From Clostridia bacterium (GTDB taxonomy: Bacteria; Bacillota; Clostridia; Oscillospirales; CAG-272): DNA of 22,837 nt. The position numbers and the translations under genes were made by a program. Shown here piece by piece: positions 1 through 7,828 of this stretch; positions within the stretch are counted from its first letter, which is position 1, and the number at the start of each line of letters is the position of its first letter. The notes under the pieces are model-generated. The model did not search any database, was not told the origin of the DNA, and saw nothing but the letters and a program-made list of their open reading frames with translations. Location of the stretch: assembly GCA_017504335.1 (NCBI GenBank), contig JAFVRI010000265.1:1-22837 (forward strand). Reading direction: 5' to 3'.

Positions 1-2679
1 ATCTACGTAGTCTGGAAGGGAAATCTGACCATCAACGGCAATGCGCTCTTTGAAGGAAACCATGCGGGCAACAAGGGCGGAGCGATCTACGCTACCACCG
101 CAGGCTCTAAGGTGAAGATTTCGGCAACCGAAACGGCTCAGCCTATGTTCTTAAAGAACACGGCAGGCGGCAACGGTGGCGCGATCTATTGCTATACCGA
201 TGTGGATGCAGACATTGATTACGCTATTTTCCGCGAGAACACCTCCGCTTCCACCACGTACGGTGGTGGTGCGTTCTATTCCAGCGGAGCGAATGTTAGC
301 TTGAAGAACGTGCTGTTTGACGGAAACACCTCTGACTTTAACGGAGGCGCTATCGCACTTTACAGCAGCTCTGAGGCAACCTTTGAAAACGTAAACTTCC
401 TTCGCAACGGTGCCGACAATTTGGGCGGTGCGTTGTACATCAACAAGAGTACTCTGGGTCTGAAGAACATTTTTGCGGAGAACAACGCCGCATTGCGCGG
501 CGGTGCGTTCTACTGCACGTCCGGTGCGGAGGTGATTTCCACCGAAGGACAGGTAACGTTTGAATCCAATACTGCCATTGAGCGTGGTGGAGCTGTTTAT
601 CTGAGCAAGAGTACCTTTGATATCAAGGATCTGTACGTAGCTTATAACAAAGCAGGCATGGATGAGGCTACCCGTGTAGAGGACCAATCCTTTGGTGGTG
701 CTTTTGGCGTATATACCACATCTACCGTTACGATTGGCTCCCTGACTGCCGAGAGCAATACCTCCTATGATAAGGGAGGTGTCATGTACATTTCCGGATC
801 TACCGTAACAGTTAACGGCGGTGAGGTCTTCGGAAACGCCTCCGCAAATGCAAACGGCGGTGCCTTCTCGGTACATAGCGACGGAGCTTTGACTCTGAAC
901 GATGTCAGTGTCCATGATAACACCGCAAAGAAGAACGGCGGTGCGATCTACGTGAATGCCGCAACCCTCAATGGAGCAGGTTCTATCTTTGCCGCAAACA
1001 AATGCGGAGCGACGGATCAGGGCGGCGGTGCCATGTATCTGACCGATGCTACCGTGAAAATGAGCAATCTGACCCTGAACGGAAACGAATCGCCCAACAA
1101 TGGCGGTGCCATCTATACCGCCGAGGGAAGCAACGTGACCCTGACGGGCGTGAATGCATATGGAAATACCGCAGGCAAGACCGGTGGTTTTGCCTACGTG
1201 GAAGCCGCAACCATGACGGTTCAGGCGGCAACCGATTTTGCTGCTACGATCAACCAGAATACAGCAGCCGATAACGGCGGTGCCTTTGCGGTTTACGAGC
1301 GTGGAACCTTGAAGCTGTACGATGTAGAATGTAGCGAGAACGTAGCGACCGTGGGTAACGGCGGCGCGGTCTTCGCGTACGGTTCCGATCTGGTTCTCGG
1401 AGATGAGACCAACACGGCAACCATCGTGATGAACAACAATACCGCAGGAAAGTACGGTGGAGCCATTGCGGTGATGGAGATTGCGAAGGATGAGGAAGCG
1501 GGTATCCCCGAGGCAATTCCCGCATCTGCAACGATCCACACGCTGGAGCTGCAAGAGAACCATTCCGCGAAATACGGCGGTGCCATGTATCTCAACGATG
1601 CTGTGGTAACCGTTACGGGATCTCTTGATCTTTATGCCAATAGCGCAGATAGCCGAGGCGGTGCCGTTTATACAACCGCTACGGTATTTACCGCAGCAGA
1701 TGTCAGCGCCGATGCGAATACCTGCGGATTGAACGAAGAAACCCGTGGAGACGGATTTGGCGGTGCATTCTGCATCTACAGTAAGTCCGAGATCACGATC
1801 GCTACCCTGACCGCATCCGGTAATACCTCCTATGAGAAGGGCGGATTTATGTATATTTCCGGCTCTACCGTTGTGATCGAGAACGGCGAAATTGAAGACA
1901 ATACCTCCGAGACTGCCAACGGCGGCGGATTCTCTGTCCACAGCGGCGGTACGGTAAAGCTTTACGGTGTAACCATGAGCGGCAACTCTGCTGAAAACGG
2001 TAACGGCGGTGCGCTGTATGTCTACGGAGCAAATGCCGTTGTCGGTGACGCAGAGCATACCGATGTGAATGCCTTCACCGGAAACAAGGCGAAGGACGGT
2101 GCGGCAATCTATGTCAGCGGAAAGACCGCGAATGCTTCTCTTTCTGCACATACGATCGTGGCGAATGAAAACGTATCTACCGGCGGCGGTGCGGCTCTTT
2201 ACGTGACCTCCGATGATGCGGGAGCCAATACGACCACCGTATCCATCACATCCTTGACCGCAAACAAGAACACAGCGACAGGAAACGGCGGTGCACTGTA
2301 CGTGTACAATTATGCAAACGTGGTAATCGATACGTTGAACGCTTCCGAAAACAGCACGGCAGGAACCTACGGTGGCGGAGTGATTTATGCTTCCGGCGTA
2401 TCGAAGTTGGAAATCAAGAATGTTACCGCGACCAAAAATACCGCAACGGAAAAGGGCGGATTCCTATACTTGACCAAGACGGGAACCGTAGTGACCATTC
2501 ATTCCGGCAGTGTATCCGATAATACCAGTAGTGCTTCGACCCATGCGACCATTTGGTCAAACAGCCAAGGCGCCAAGTTAGAGATCAACCTTTCCGCATT
2601 TACTTATCCCGACGGATCCATTACCGGAAAGGATAATTTTGCAATCACCGACATTACTCCTGCGGAGGCGAATGCATGA
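1..2679 (+). CDS. Beta-helix surface protein with Pmp-like GGA(I/F/M)Y / FxxN repeats (5' end missing)
   Basis: The frame is open from base 1 to the TGA at 2677-2679, so the true start lies outside the window and at least 892 codons are present. The whole visible part consists of degenerate repeats of about 25-35 residues with NGGAIY/GGAFY/GGAMY cores, often preceded by FxxN (FREN, FDGN, FLRN, FAEN, FESN). This is the GGA(I/L/V) plus FxxN pattern of polymorphic-outer-membrane-type repeats, which are expected to fold as a right-handed parallel beta-helix. No catalytic motif is visible. The C-terminus (ending PAEANA) has no LPXTG, SLH or dockerin anchor, so any signal or anchor would have to be in the missing N-terminal part. 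The stop overlaps the start of the next gene in an ATGA, indicating translational coupling. The likely role is an extracellular adhesin or scaffold; a carbohydrate-active beta-helix is possible but nothing specifically supports it. Confidence 0.85.
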   Translation: MYVVWKGNLTINGNALFEGNHAGNKGGAIYATTAGSKVKISATETAQPMFLKNTAGGNGGAIYCYTDVDADIDYAIFRENTSASTTYGGGAFYSSGANVSLKNVLFDGNTSDFNGGAIALYSSSEATFENVNFLRNGADNLGGALYINKSTLGLKNIFAENNAALRGGAFYCTSGAEVISTEGQVTFESNTAIERGGAVYLSKSTFDIKDLYVAYNKAGMDEATRVEDQSFGGAFGVYTTSTVTIGSLTAESNTSYDKGGVMYISGSTVTVNGGEVFGNASANANGGAFSVHSDGALTLNDVSVHDNTAKKNGGAIYVNAATLNGAGSIFAANKCGATDQGGGAMYLTDATVKMSNLTLNGNESPNNGGAIYTAEGSNVTLTGVNAYGNTAGKTGGFAYVEAATMTVQAATDFAATINQNTAADNGGAFAVYERGTLKLYDVECSENVATVGNGGAVFAYGSDLVLGDETNTATIVMNNNTAGKYGGAIAVMEIAKDEEAGIPEAIPASATIHTLELQENHSAKYGGAMYLNDAVVTVTGSLDLYANSADSRGGAVYTTATVFTAADVSADANTCGLNEETRGDGFGGAFCIYSKSEITIATLTASGNTSYEKGGFMYISGSTVVIENGEIEDNTSETANGGGFSVHSGGTVKLYGVTMSGNSAENGNGGALYVYGANAVVGDAEHTDVNAFTGNKAKDGAAIYVSGKTANASLSAHTIVANENVSTGGGAALYVTSDDAGANTTTVSITSLTANKNTATGNGGALYVYNYANVVIDTLNASENSTAGTYGGGVIYASGVSKLEIKNVTATKNTATEKGGFLYLTKTGTVVTIHSGSVSDNTSSASTHATIWSNSQGAKLEINLSAFTYPDGSITGKDNFAITDITPAEANA
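661..960 (+). repeat. Internal duplication in beta-helix gene, copy 1
   Basis: About 100 residues here match a second block about 1,074 bases downstream. Shared landmarks, in order, are an E-x-TR motif, FGGAF, the NTSY-(D/E)KGG segment, MYISGSTV, NGG-(A/G)-FSVHS and a closing GGA-(I/L)-YV. Ordinary short beta-helix repeats do not keep this much ordered identity, so a longer segment was probably duplicated. Confidence 0.7.
1735..2040 (+). repeat. Internal duplication in beta-helix gene, copy 2
   Basis: Second copy of the block at 661-960, with the same order of landmark motifs (ETR, FGGAF, NTSYEKGG, MYISGSTV, FSVHS, GGALYV). Nucleotide similarity is also visible, for example around the shared AATACCTCCTATGA string. 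A weaker partial third copy (NTATEKGGFLY) is near 2430-2530. Confidence 0.65.
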
Positions 2680-4610
2680 CCAAGGTTACCTTTTTACGGA
2701 TCTTGCTTTGCCTTCTGGCACTGACCATTCTTTTGGGGGCTTGTACGCAAGCCCCCGAGGGAACGGGGGATGATACCTCCTCCGCACAGCCCTCTGACAG
2801 TACCCCTGTCGATACAAATCCTGTGGATTCCGATCAGCCTCTTGGCACGGAAACCGATTCCTCTGTGACGACCGATTCTTCGGCAACGACCGATCCTTCG
2901 GTTCCTTCGGATTCTGCCGCAGGCACTGAGCCGTCCGTGAACACGGAATCCTCCACTACTCCCGGAACCTCCGCGAGCACCGAGTCCTCGGGTACAGCGG
3001 ATTCCAATGTGACTACGGATGCTCCCGCTTCCTCGGAAGCCGAGGGCGGCGCTACCTCCGAGACCGAATCTTCGAGTACTCCTCCTTCTCAGGAAGAGCC
3101 GGAACCGGTCGTGAAGGATTTTGCGTACTACGACAAGCTCAATAAGCGTGACGAGGTGCTCGCACCCTTGAAAAATGACTACCGTAGCCGTACGCAGGTC
3201 ACTTATCCCAATATCAACGGCAGAGACGTTACGGTCTATACACTCTATCGTGAGCCAAACGAGGGAATGAATTCCCCGAACTTTGCGCAGGCGGTGATGC
3301 TTTGGCAGTGCATTCAGTACAAAAAAGCCCATCCCGAAGCAGACGTGAAGGCAGGATTGGCCACATTCCACTTGTCGGTTCATGCTGCCGCTTGCTTGGA
3401 CGTGACCAGCAGTGAATACGGCAGAATGGAAAACCTCTACGATTGCGAATACAATCAGAGGGGTTATTACCGTCTTGTTTGGCTTCTGACCGAAGCAGCG
3501 CGTTACGGAATTGAGGTTTTGGTCATTGGTGATATGGATGCCAATCCGACCCATATGTCTAACGGCTCTGCGGTTCAAGACAGAGATTTTCTCAAGTATT
3601 TCGAAGAGGTACTGGAAAGCGATACTTATATTGAAGGAAAGAAGATCGGAGATTTCCTGACGGTTCGCAGAGCGGATTGGACGGCATACGGCGATAAAGC
3701 TGCTACCGATATGATGCACCTGAAAACCTGCTACGTTTCTCACTACGTTGATAACAACGGTGTGGAGGCGGGACCCGCGTTCTGGCTGGGAAGCATCAAC
3801 GTTGACGGTGTCAACGATCTTGGATACAACGAGCACAATTCCATTCAGTCAGGTGTTGTGATCACAGGTCATGACGAGCTTTACCGCCTGACGAGAAACT
3901 ACATGATGCTCCTGAAGGATTATTGCCATCAGGAGGGAGCGGTTCCGTTCCGCTCGATCGTTATTGAGCGTACCACCGAGCAGGTGGCGTTGATTCGTGC
4001 GGGAAAGGAATCCCAGATTCCTGTAGATGAGCAGATCGTGTATATGGGGCGGGCAACCGATTCCGTATTCGAGTACTATTTCACTCCCTTGGGCGGCGGA
4101 CAGAATCAATGGGATACGGATTACAATCCTTTCTGTCGCTATATCGGAAAGCTTGCTAATCGGATTTCGGGTAAGGATTCCATCCAGTTTATCTGGAACA
4201 ACGTAAAGTTCGTACAGAGCTACGGTTTGGCGGATACCTTCGCTAAGACCATCGCGAAGGCATTCACGGAGAATACGAACCCCGAGAATATTCTTGCGCT
4301 GAATCTTCCCGGTTTGAATCTGGATGATTTTGCGACGGTTCCTTTGACGGAGCACATTCGTCTGAACAACTACTGGAGAAACTATCATATTAAAGATATG
4401 ATGGTCGCCTATACGGAAAAAGGAGAGCGTAACTGGGTTGTGGTATATAATACCCTGAATATGCACGAAGGAAGCATGGGATATCAGGTCAACCAGATCC
4501 TTGTGGTCAAGGAAACCGAAAATACCGGAAACAATTTCTATACGGACTATGCAATTATGACAACACCCGGAGCCGACTACGAGCAATATCGTGTGCAGGC
4601 TGCACAATAA
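2676..4610 (+). CDS. Surface lipoprotein with degenerate phospholipase D-like domain
   Basis: The 644-residue protein starts in an ATGA overlap with the upstream gene. Residues 1-23 form a lipoprotein signal peptide (hydrophobic core, LGAC lipobox, Cys23), so it should be anchored on the outer face of the membrane. Residues about 24-143 are a Ser/Thr/Pro/Asp/Glu-rich stalk. The globular part carries two phospholipase-D-superfamily half-sites. The first is H348-x-K350 followed by G372-S-I-N375-V-D. The second is H571-x-K573 followed by N592-T-L-N595. In PLD enzymes the two HxK(x4)D motifs form one active site. Here His and Lys are kept in both halves, but the Asp is not at the usual spacing. 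It may be a phosphodiesterase or transphosphatidylase acting on an extracellular phospholipid, teichoic or nucleic acid substrate, or an inactive binding version. The fold assignment rests on motif reading only. Confidence 0.75.
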   Translation: MTKVTFLRILLCLLALTILLGACTQAPEGTGDDTSSAQPSDSTPVDTNPVDSDQPLGTETDSSVTTDSSATTDPSVPSDSAAGTEPSVNTESSTTPGTSASTESSGTADSNVTTDAPASSEAEGGATSETESSSTPPSQEEPEPVVKDFAYYDKLNKRDEVLAPLKNDYRSRTQVTYPNINGRDVTVYTLYREPNEGMNSPNFAQAVMLWQCIQYKKAHPEADVKAGLATFHLSVHAAACLDVTSSEYGRMENLYDCEYNQRGYYRLVWLLTEAARYGIEVLVIGDMDANPTHMSNGSAVQDRDFLKYFEEVLESDTYIEGKKIGDFLTVRRADWTAYGDKAATDMMHLKTCYVSHYVDNNGVEAGPAFWLGSINVDGVNDLGYNEHNSIQSGVVITGHDELYRLTRNYMMLLKDYCHQEGAVPFRSIVIERTTEQVALIRAGKESQIPVDEQIVYMGRATDSVFEYYFTPLGGGQNQWDTDYNPFCRYIGKLANRISGKDSIQFIWNNVKFVQSYGLADTFAKTIAKAFTENTNPENILALNLPGLNLDDFATVPLTEHIRLNNYWRNYHIKDMMVAYTEKGERNWVVVYNTLNMHEGSMGYQVNQILVVKETENTGNNFYTDYAIMTTPGADYEQYRVQAAQ

Positions 4611-4649
4611 AAAATATCCTTGCCGCTGAGGCGGCAAGGATATTTTTTT
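4611..4649 (+). terminator. Rho-independent terminator after the PLD-like lipoprotein gene
   Basis: It begins immediately after the stop codon. The stem at 4611-4626 pairs with 4631-4646 around a TGAG loop, and the 3' arm merges into a run of seven T. It closes the beta-helix/lipoprotein operon just before the next promoter. Confidence 0.9.
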
Positions 4650-4650
4650 G

Positions 4651-4679
4651 TTGACAAGTATATACGTATATGATATAAT
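4651..4679 (+). promoter_or_regulatory. Consensus SigA promoter for the CotH gene
   Basis: TTGACA at 4651-4656, a 17-nt spacer and TATAAT at 4674-4679 match the housekeeping consensus perfectly. A TGA just before the -10 adds an extended -10 element. It lies one base after the preceding terminator. Transcription would begin near 4686 and leave a leader of about 150 nt. Confidence 0.9.
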
Positions 4680-4685
4680 GGAGAA

Positions 4686-4836
4686 AAGTGAGGTCATTGC
4701 AACGCCTTGGAGCTTGAAAAGCTGGGCATGAAAGCCGGTGTGGCATTGAAACATTGGAGAGACGAAAACTGAAAAATTCCCCTGTACCTTTTGTGTTTAT
4801 AGTTACATTTAATTTAAAAGATAAGGAGATGAAACA
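4686..4836 (+). other. Long 5' leader of the CotH gene, possibly structured
   Basis: The leader of about 150 nt lies between the promoter and the CotH start. It contains a perfect small hairpin (AGCTT-GAA-AAGCT near 4711-4723), followed by GGGCATGAAAGCC. That string loosely resembles the GGGACGCAAAGCC core of type I cyclic-di-GMP riboswitches, but the rest of the consensus, including the distal GGUUACC-like part, was not found. The leader ends with a good AAGGAG ribosome binding site 7 nt before the start. No small gene with its own ribosome binding site is convincing. Confidence 0.35.
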
Positions 4837-6735
4837 ATGAAAAAACGGATTCTTTGCTTGATGCTGGCAGCATTTATGCTGTTTGGAATGATCGGATGCG
4901 GTGATGCAAATGAGCCCATTATTCCCAATGAGGATACCGATGCGGTGACCGATTCGGAAACGGAAATCGTGACGGAAACCGAAACCGAGACGGAGTCTGA
5001 GCCCGAGACGGAGTCTGAGACCGAGACGGAGCCCGAGACCGAGTCGGAGTCCGAAACCGAGACGGAGCCCGAGCCCGAGACGGAGTCCGAGCCCGAGACG
5101 GAGTCTGAGCCCGAGACGGAGTCTGAGCCCGAGACGGAGTCTGAGCACGAATCAGAGTCTGAGACCGAATCGGAGTCTGAGACCGAATCGGAGTCTGAGA
5201 CCGAAACCGAAACCGAGACCGAGCCTGTGCAGCGTACGACCACGGCTGAAATTCTGACAAAGACGCTGTATCTTTTCGTAGGAGATTCTTTTCGCTTGAA
5301 TTATATAGCCAAGGAAAGCGGTCTGGCGATCGACTGGCAGGTGAATACCGATTGTGCTGAGGTTCGGAACGGAATGGTGTATGCCTTGAAGGAGGGGTAT
5401 GCCGTGATCAACGCGGGTGCTGGAACCTCCTGCTCTGTAAAGATCCTGTCCAGGACCATGCCTCAAATTATGGTTTCTACCTATGGAAAGGCGATTACCT
5501 CCAAGGAGGATTACGTATCCTGTGATGTAACCATGATTACCGAAAATGAGGAGTATTCCATTGAATACGTCCCCGCAGGGATCCGCCTGCGCGGAAACTC
5601 CACTATGCACAGACCCAAGAAGCCGTATCGCCTGAAGTTTGACTCCAAGATCAACCTGCTTGGCATGAATGACGGTGCGGAATGCAAGAGCTGGGTGCTT
5701 CTTGCCGAATCCTTTGACGATTCCATGATTCGTAACACGGCAGCCTTTTCTCTTGCCGGCAACATTTTGAACGAATACAGCTCGGATTGGCGCTACGTGA
5801 GGCTGATGCTCAACGGAGAGGATAAGGGAGTGTATGTTCTGGCGGAGCAGAGCCAAATCAACAAGTACCGCATGGACATTGAGGAAGCGGGAGCGGATAC
5901 CGATGCGCTTCGTTCGGGATATCTTTACGAGGTAGAGGGCTCTAAGGTCGATAACGGAAAATTCTTCGTATCCTATGAGCATCTGGACATCAAGACCTTC
6001 CTTGGAAATAAGTATACGGTTCAGTCTACCGACATCCAGGAGGACGGAAAGAGACGGTCGGGTATTTTCTTAGAGCTGAAAAATGACGATACCTCCGATG
6101 AACAAATCGCCTTTGCGAATAAATACGCGCAAAATATTTTTACTCTGATCTATCAGGCAACCTTTGAGAATAAGGCATATGTCATGGATGAGAATTTGGA
6201 CCTGGTCTTGAGAAGCGATCTGACCCCGGAGGAAGCGATTTCCATGGCGGTGGATCTGGATTCTATGGCGAGAATGTACGTTTTTGCCGAACTGGTCTGC
6301 AACTTTGATGCCTTTAAGAAGAGCTCTTACTTCTACGTGGACTTTTCCGAGGACGGTACGGGCAAGCTGACCTTTGCCTGCCCTTGGGATCATGACCGTG
6401 CCTTTGTGAAGAACTGGGACGCCATTGAGCATGAGACGGTAGACGCGTACTATACTGCCGAGCGGTCGGTGTTCTACGTTATGATGATGAACCATGGTTG
6501 GTTCCGCGCGAGAGTGGCGGAGGTTTGGGAAGAGGTTACGAGAAACAGCAACGATTTCAAAAATGCGATCGATATGATCGAGCGAGTAACCGAGGTATAT
6601 GCTGAGGATTTCGAAGCCGACACCGCGCGTTGGGAGCGTCCGAATGCGCAAAAGCCTTGGGCAATGGCAACCTACGATTGGATTCCTGCTCGTGTAGCTT
6701 GGCTGACCGAACAGTTCGCCGCCATGAAACGGTAA
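4837..6735 (+). CDS. CotH kinase family lipoprotein with Glu/Thr/Ser stalk and Ig-like domain
   Basis: The protein has 632 residues. A lipobox (M-I-G-C, Cys21) ends the signal peptide. Residues about 38-130 are a highly acidic, repetitive E-T-E-S-E-P stalk. Residues about 143-207 resemble a bacterial Ig-like Big2 domain (VGDSFRL, D-W-Q-V, GMVYALKEGYAVI). From about 212 to near the end is the CotH domain, with GIRLRGNST (R252-G-N254), a KKPYRLKF segment, NLLGM, W286-VLLAESFDDS, LNGEDKGVYVLAEQ and a late W-D518-H-D520-RAF motif typical of the metal-binding active site. CotH proteins are atypical kinases that phosphorylate Ser on secreted or surface proteins (known for Bacillus spore coat CotB/CotG). 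Here it should act outside the cell on the envelope. It is a single-gene unit with its own promoter and terminator. The neighbouring Ser/Thr-rich surface proteins are possible substrates, which is inference only. Confidence 0.88.
   Translation: MKKRILCLMLAAFMLFGMIGCGDANEPIIPNEDTDAVTDSETEIVTETETETESEPETESETETEPETESESETETEPEPETESEPETESEPETESEPETESEHESESETESESETESESETETETETEPVQRTTTAEILTKTLYLFVGDSFRLNYIAKESGLAIDWQVNTDCAEVRNGMVYALKEGYAVINAGAGTSCSVKILSRTMPQIMVSTYGKAITSKEDYVSCDVTMITENEEYSIEYVPAGIRLRGNSTMHRPKKPYRLKFDSKINLLGMNDGAECKSWVLLAESFDDSMIRNTAAFSLAGNILNEYSSDWRYVRLMLNGEDKGVYVLAEQSQINKYRMDIEEAGADTDALRSGYLYEVEGSKVDNGKFFVSYEHLDIKTFLGNKYTVQSTDIQEDGKRRSGIFLELKNDDTSDEQIAFANKYAQNIFTLIYQATFENKAYVMDENLDLVLRSDLTPEEAISMAVDLDSMARMYVFAELVCNFDAFKKSSYFYVDFSEDGTGKLTFACPWDHDRAFVKNWDAIEHETVDAYYTAERSVFYVMMMNHGWFRARVAEVWEEVTRNSNDFKNAIDMIERVTEVYAEDFEADTARWERPNAQKPWAMATYDWIPARVAWLTEQFAAMKR
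4955..5226 (+). repeat. Tandem acidic-stalk repeat in the CotH gene
   Basis: Imperfect 6-bp and 18-bp units encode E-T, E-S and E-P alternations. The 18-bp unit GAGACGGAGTCTGAGCCC recurs nearly in tandem through 5075-5145, followed by GAATCGGAGTCTGAGACC units. The array makes a flexible acidic spacer between the lipid anchor and the folded domains, and its length could vary by slippage or recombination. Confidence 0.85.
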
Positions 6736-6741
6736 AAAATC

Positions 6742-6776
6742 AAGCCTCGCTTTTCGCATGAAAAGCGAGGCTTTTT
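6742..6776. terminator. Bidirectional terminator between CotH gene and AraC regulator
   Basis: A 13-bp stem (6742-6754 with 6761-6773) around a CGCATG loop is followed by T on the plus strand, with an A run before it that gives T on the minus strand. It can serve both converging genes. Confidence 0.88.
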
Positions 6777-6806
6777 GAATGTTACAGAGCCATTTCCAAA
6801 GACCGA

Positions 6807-7670
6807 TTATTCCTTTATTACTGAGGTGACCGAGAGAGTAGGATCAAAGCCGCTTTCGGTATAATCCCGAAGATTCAATATGAACCGATAGGATTTGGGA
6901 AGCCTGTTGGGTGAATATCCGGTAAAATCCTTGAATACCCGATTGAAATTGCGGATGGTATTGAATCCGCAGGCGCGGGAAATCTCGGTGGCGGTTGCCT
7001 CTCCTTTTTTGATCATTTCCACAGCGTGAAGCACACGGTGCATATTCAGATATCGGGTGAAGGTCATGCCTGACCGATCCCGAAAATATTTTGAAAAATA
7101 GGGACGACTGAAGTGCATGAACGCAGCCGCGTCATTGAAGGTTATGTAGGAAAATCCGTCTGCAATTCGTTCTAAGAGCAGCTTGTAGCGCTCTGCTGCG
7201 TTTTCTTCCTCGGCGGAAATTTCTTCGGTTGGTTCATTCCTAAGAATCCGCGCGAATAGGTAAGCGGTGATGCTATCGGACAGAATGCCGCTGAATTCAT
7301 CCTGTTGGATGAATTCATCCAACAACTCTTGGATATAAGACGAAAGGTCATATTCTCCCGTCAAAAGGGGAGAGCATAGCTTTTTTTCACTCAGAATGGA
7401 TTCGAAGTAGGCGGCATCGGCTTTGACAACAGCGGTGACGGCATACGGCTCGGAGGCAATGCTGTGAATTGCCCCTTGGCGTAGGAAGAGCCCATCCCCT
7501 TCTAATAATGTGAATAAATTGCCATCGACGGTTACCGTGACACGTCCCGATTCTATATAGATCAGCTCATATTCCGTATGCCAATGGGGGATATTTTGTA
7601 AATTCATGTATTTACAAGGGAAAACGTGAGCTTTCCCGAAAGCGACCCGTTTCTCTAATTTGGTTTTCAT
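6807..7670 (-). CDS. AraC-family transcriptional regulator with cupin sensor domain
   Basis: The regulator has 287 residues. The N-terminal part is a cupin-type sugar-sensing domain, with H29-W-H31 in the first cupin motif, then GRVTVTVDG and GDGLFLRQGAIHSI. The C-terminal 110 residues or so are an AraC-type double helix-turn-helix: FNDAAAFMHFSRPYFSKYF for the first and ATEISRACGFNTIRNFNRVFKDFTGYSP for the second, ending in the typical GYSPNRL segment. The start is preceded by GGGAGG 5 bases away. It is divergent from the GH4-araA-kinase operon with only 158 bases between them, so it most likely activates that operon in response to a pentose, uronate or oligosaccharide. The effector cannot be read from the sequence. 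Confidence 0.92.
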   Translation of the reverse strand: MKTKLEKRVAFGKAHVFPCKYMNLQNIPHWHTEYELIYIESGRVTVTVDGNLFTLLEGDGLFLRQGAIHSIASEPYAVTAVVKADAAYFESILSEKKLCSPLLTGEYDLSSYIQELLDEFIQQDEFSGILSDSITAYLFARILRNEPTEEISAEEENAAERYKLLLERIADGFSYITFNDAAAFMHFSRPYFSKYFRDRSGMTFTRYLNMHRVLHAVEMIKKGEATATEISRACGFNTIRNFNRVFKDFTGYSPNRLPKSYRFILNLRDYTESGFDPTLSVTSVIKE

Positions 7671-7700
7671 GCGCTCCTCCCATATCAGCGATTTGGTTCC

Positions 7701-7729
7701 ATTATATCATAAATATGAATAAATGTCTA
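7701..7729 (-). promoter_or_regulatory. Promoter of the AraC-family regulator
   Basis: On the minus strand there is TAGACA (7724-7729), a 17-nt spacer and TATAAT (7701-7706), with TGA before the -10 as an extended element. It lies 30 bases upstream of the regulator start. Confidence 0.8.
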
Positions 7730-7742
7730 TATTCCATAAACA

Positions 7743-7770
7743 AATTTCTTGAAACCGAGAAAAAGAAATT
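7743..7770. promoter_or_regulatory. Inverted repeat, candidate regulator site in divergent promoter region
   Basis: AATTTCTT (7743-7750) is the exact inverse of AAGAAATT (7763-7770), with 20 bases between arm centres, about two DNA turns. It overlaps the -35 and spacer of the GH4 operon promoter and lies just upstream of the regulator promoter. It is a plausible operator, but AT-rich inverted repeats also arise by chance. Confidence 0.4.
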
Positions 7771-7777
7771 GTAAAAT
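7749..7777 (+). promoter_or_regulatory. Promoter of the GH4-araA-kinase operon
   Basis: TTGAAA (7749-7754), a 17-nt spacer and TAAAAT (7772-7777) lie about 50 bases upstream of the GH4 start. The match is reasonable but not perfect, fitting an activated promoter. Confidence 0.7.
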
Positions 7778-7828
7778 TAAAATCAGAGGAATCCCTCAAA
7801 AACACTTGGAAATACTTGGAGGTTTGCT

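Noticed and set aside
151..2151. A 666-codon open frame on the minus strand opposite the beta-helix gene
   Set aside because: It is antisense to the repetitive beta-helix gene; its Cys/His/Arg-rich translation shows no domain, and the plus strand has clear GGA(I)/FxxN repeats.
2694..3836. A 380-codon minus-strand frame opposite the PLD-like lipoprotein
   Set aside because: Shadow of the lipoprotein gene; low-complexity Arg/Gly-rich translation with no recognisable domain.
4679..4732. Short leader peptide starting at the ATG overlapping the -10 of the CotH promoter
   Set aside because: The start codon lies within the promoter, upstream of the expected transcription start, with no ribosome binding site.
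4686..4836. A full type I c-di-GMP riboswitch
   Set aside because: Only one short core-like string matches; the second half of the consensus and the closing helix were not found, so it is listed only as an uncharacterised leader.
4955..5226. A CRISPR-like array in the CotH gene
   Set aside because: The repeats are contiguous with no unique spacers and encode the in-frame acidic stalk.
4555..5260. Minus-strand frames with LRLGLRL, DSVSGS or RSQTPS repeats opposite the CotH stalk
   Set aside because: All are antisense readings of the Glu/Thr/Ser tandem repeat, which is open in several frames because of its composition.
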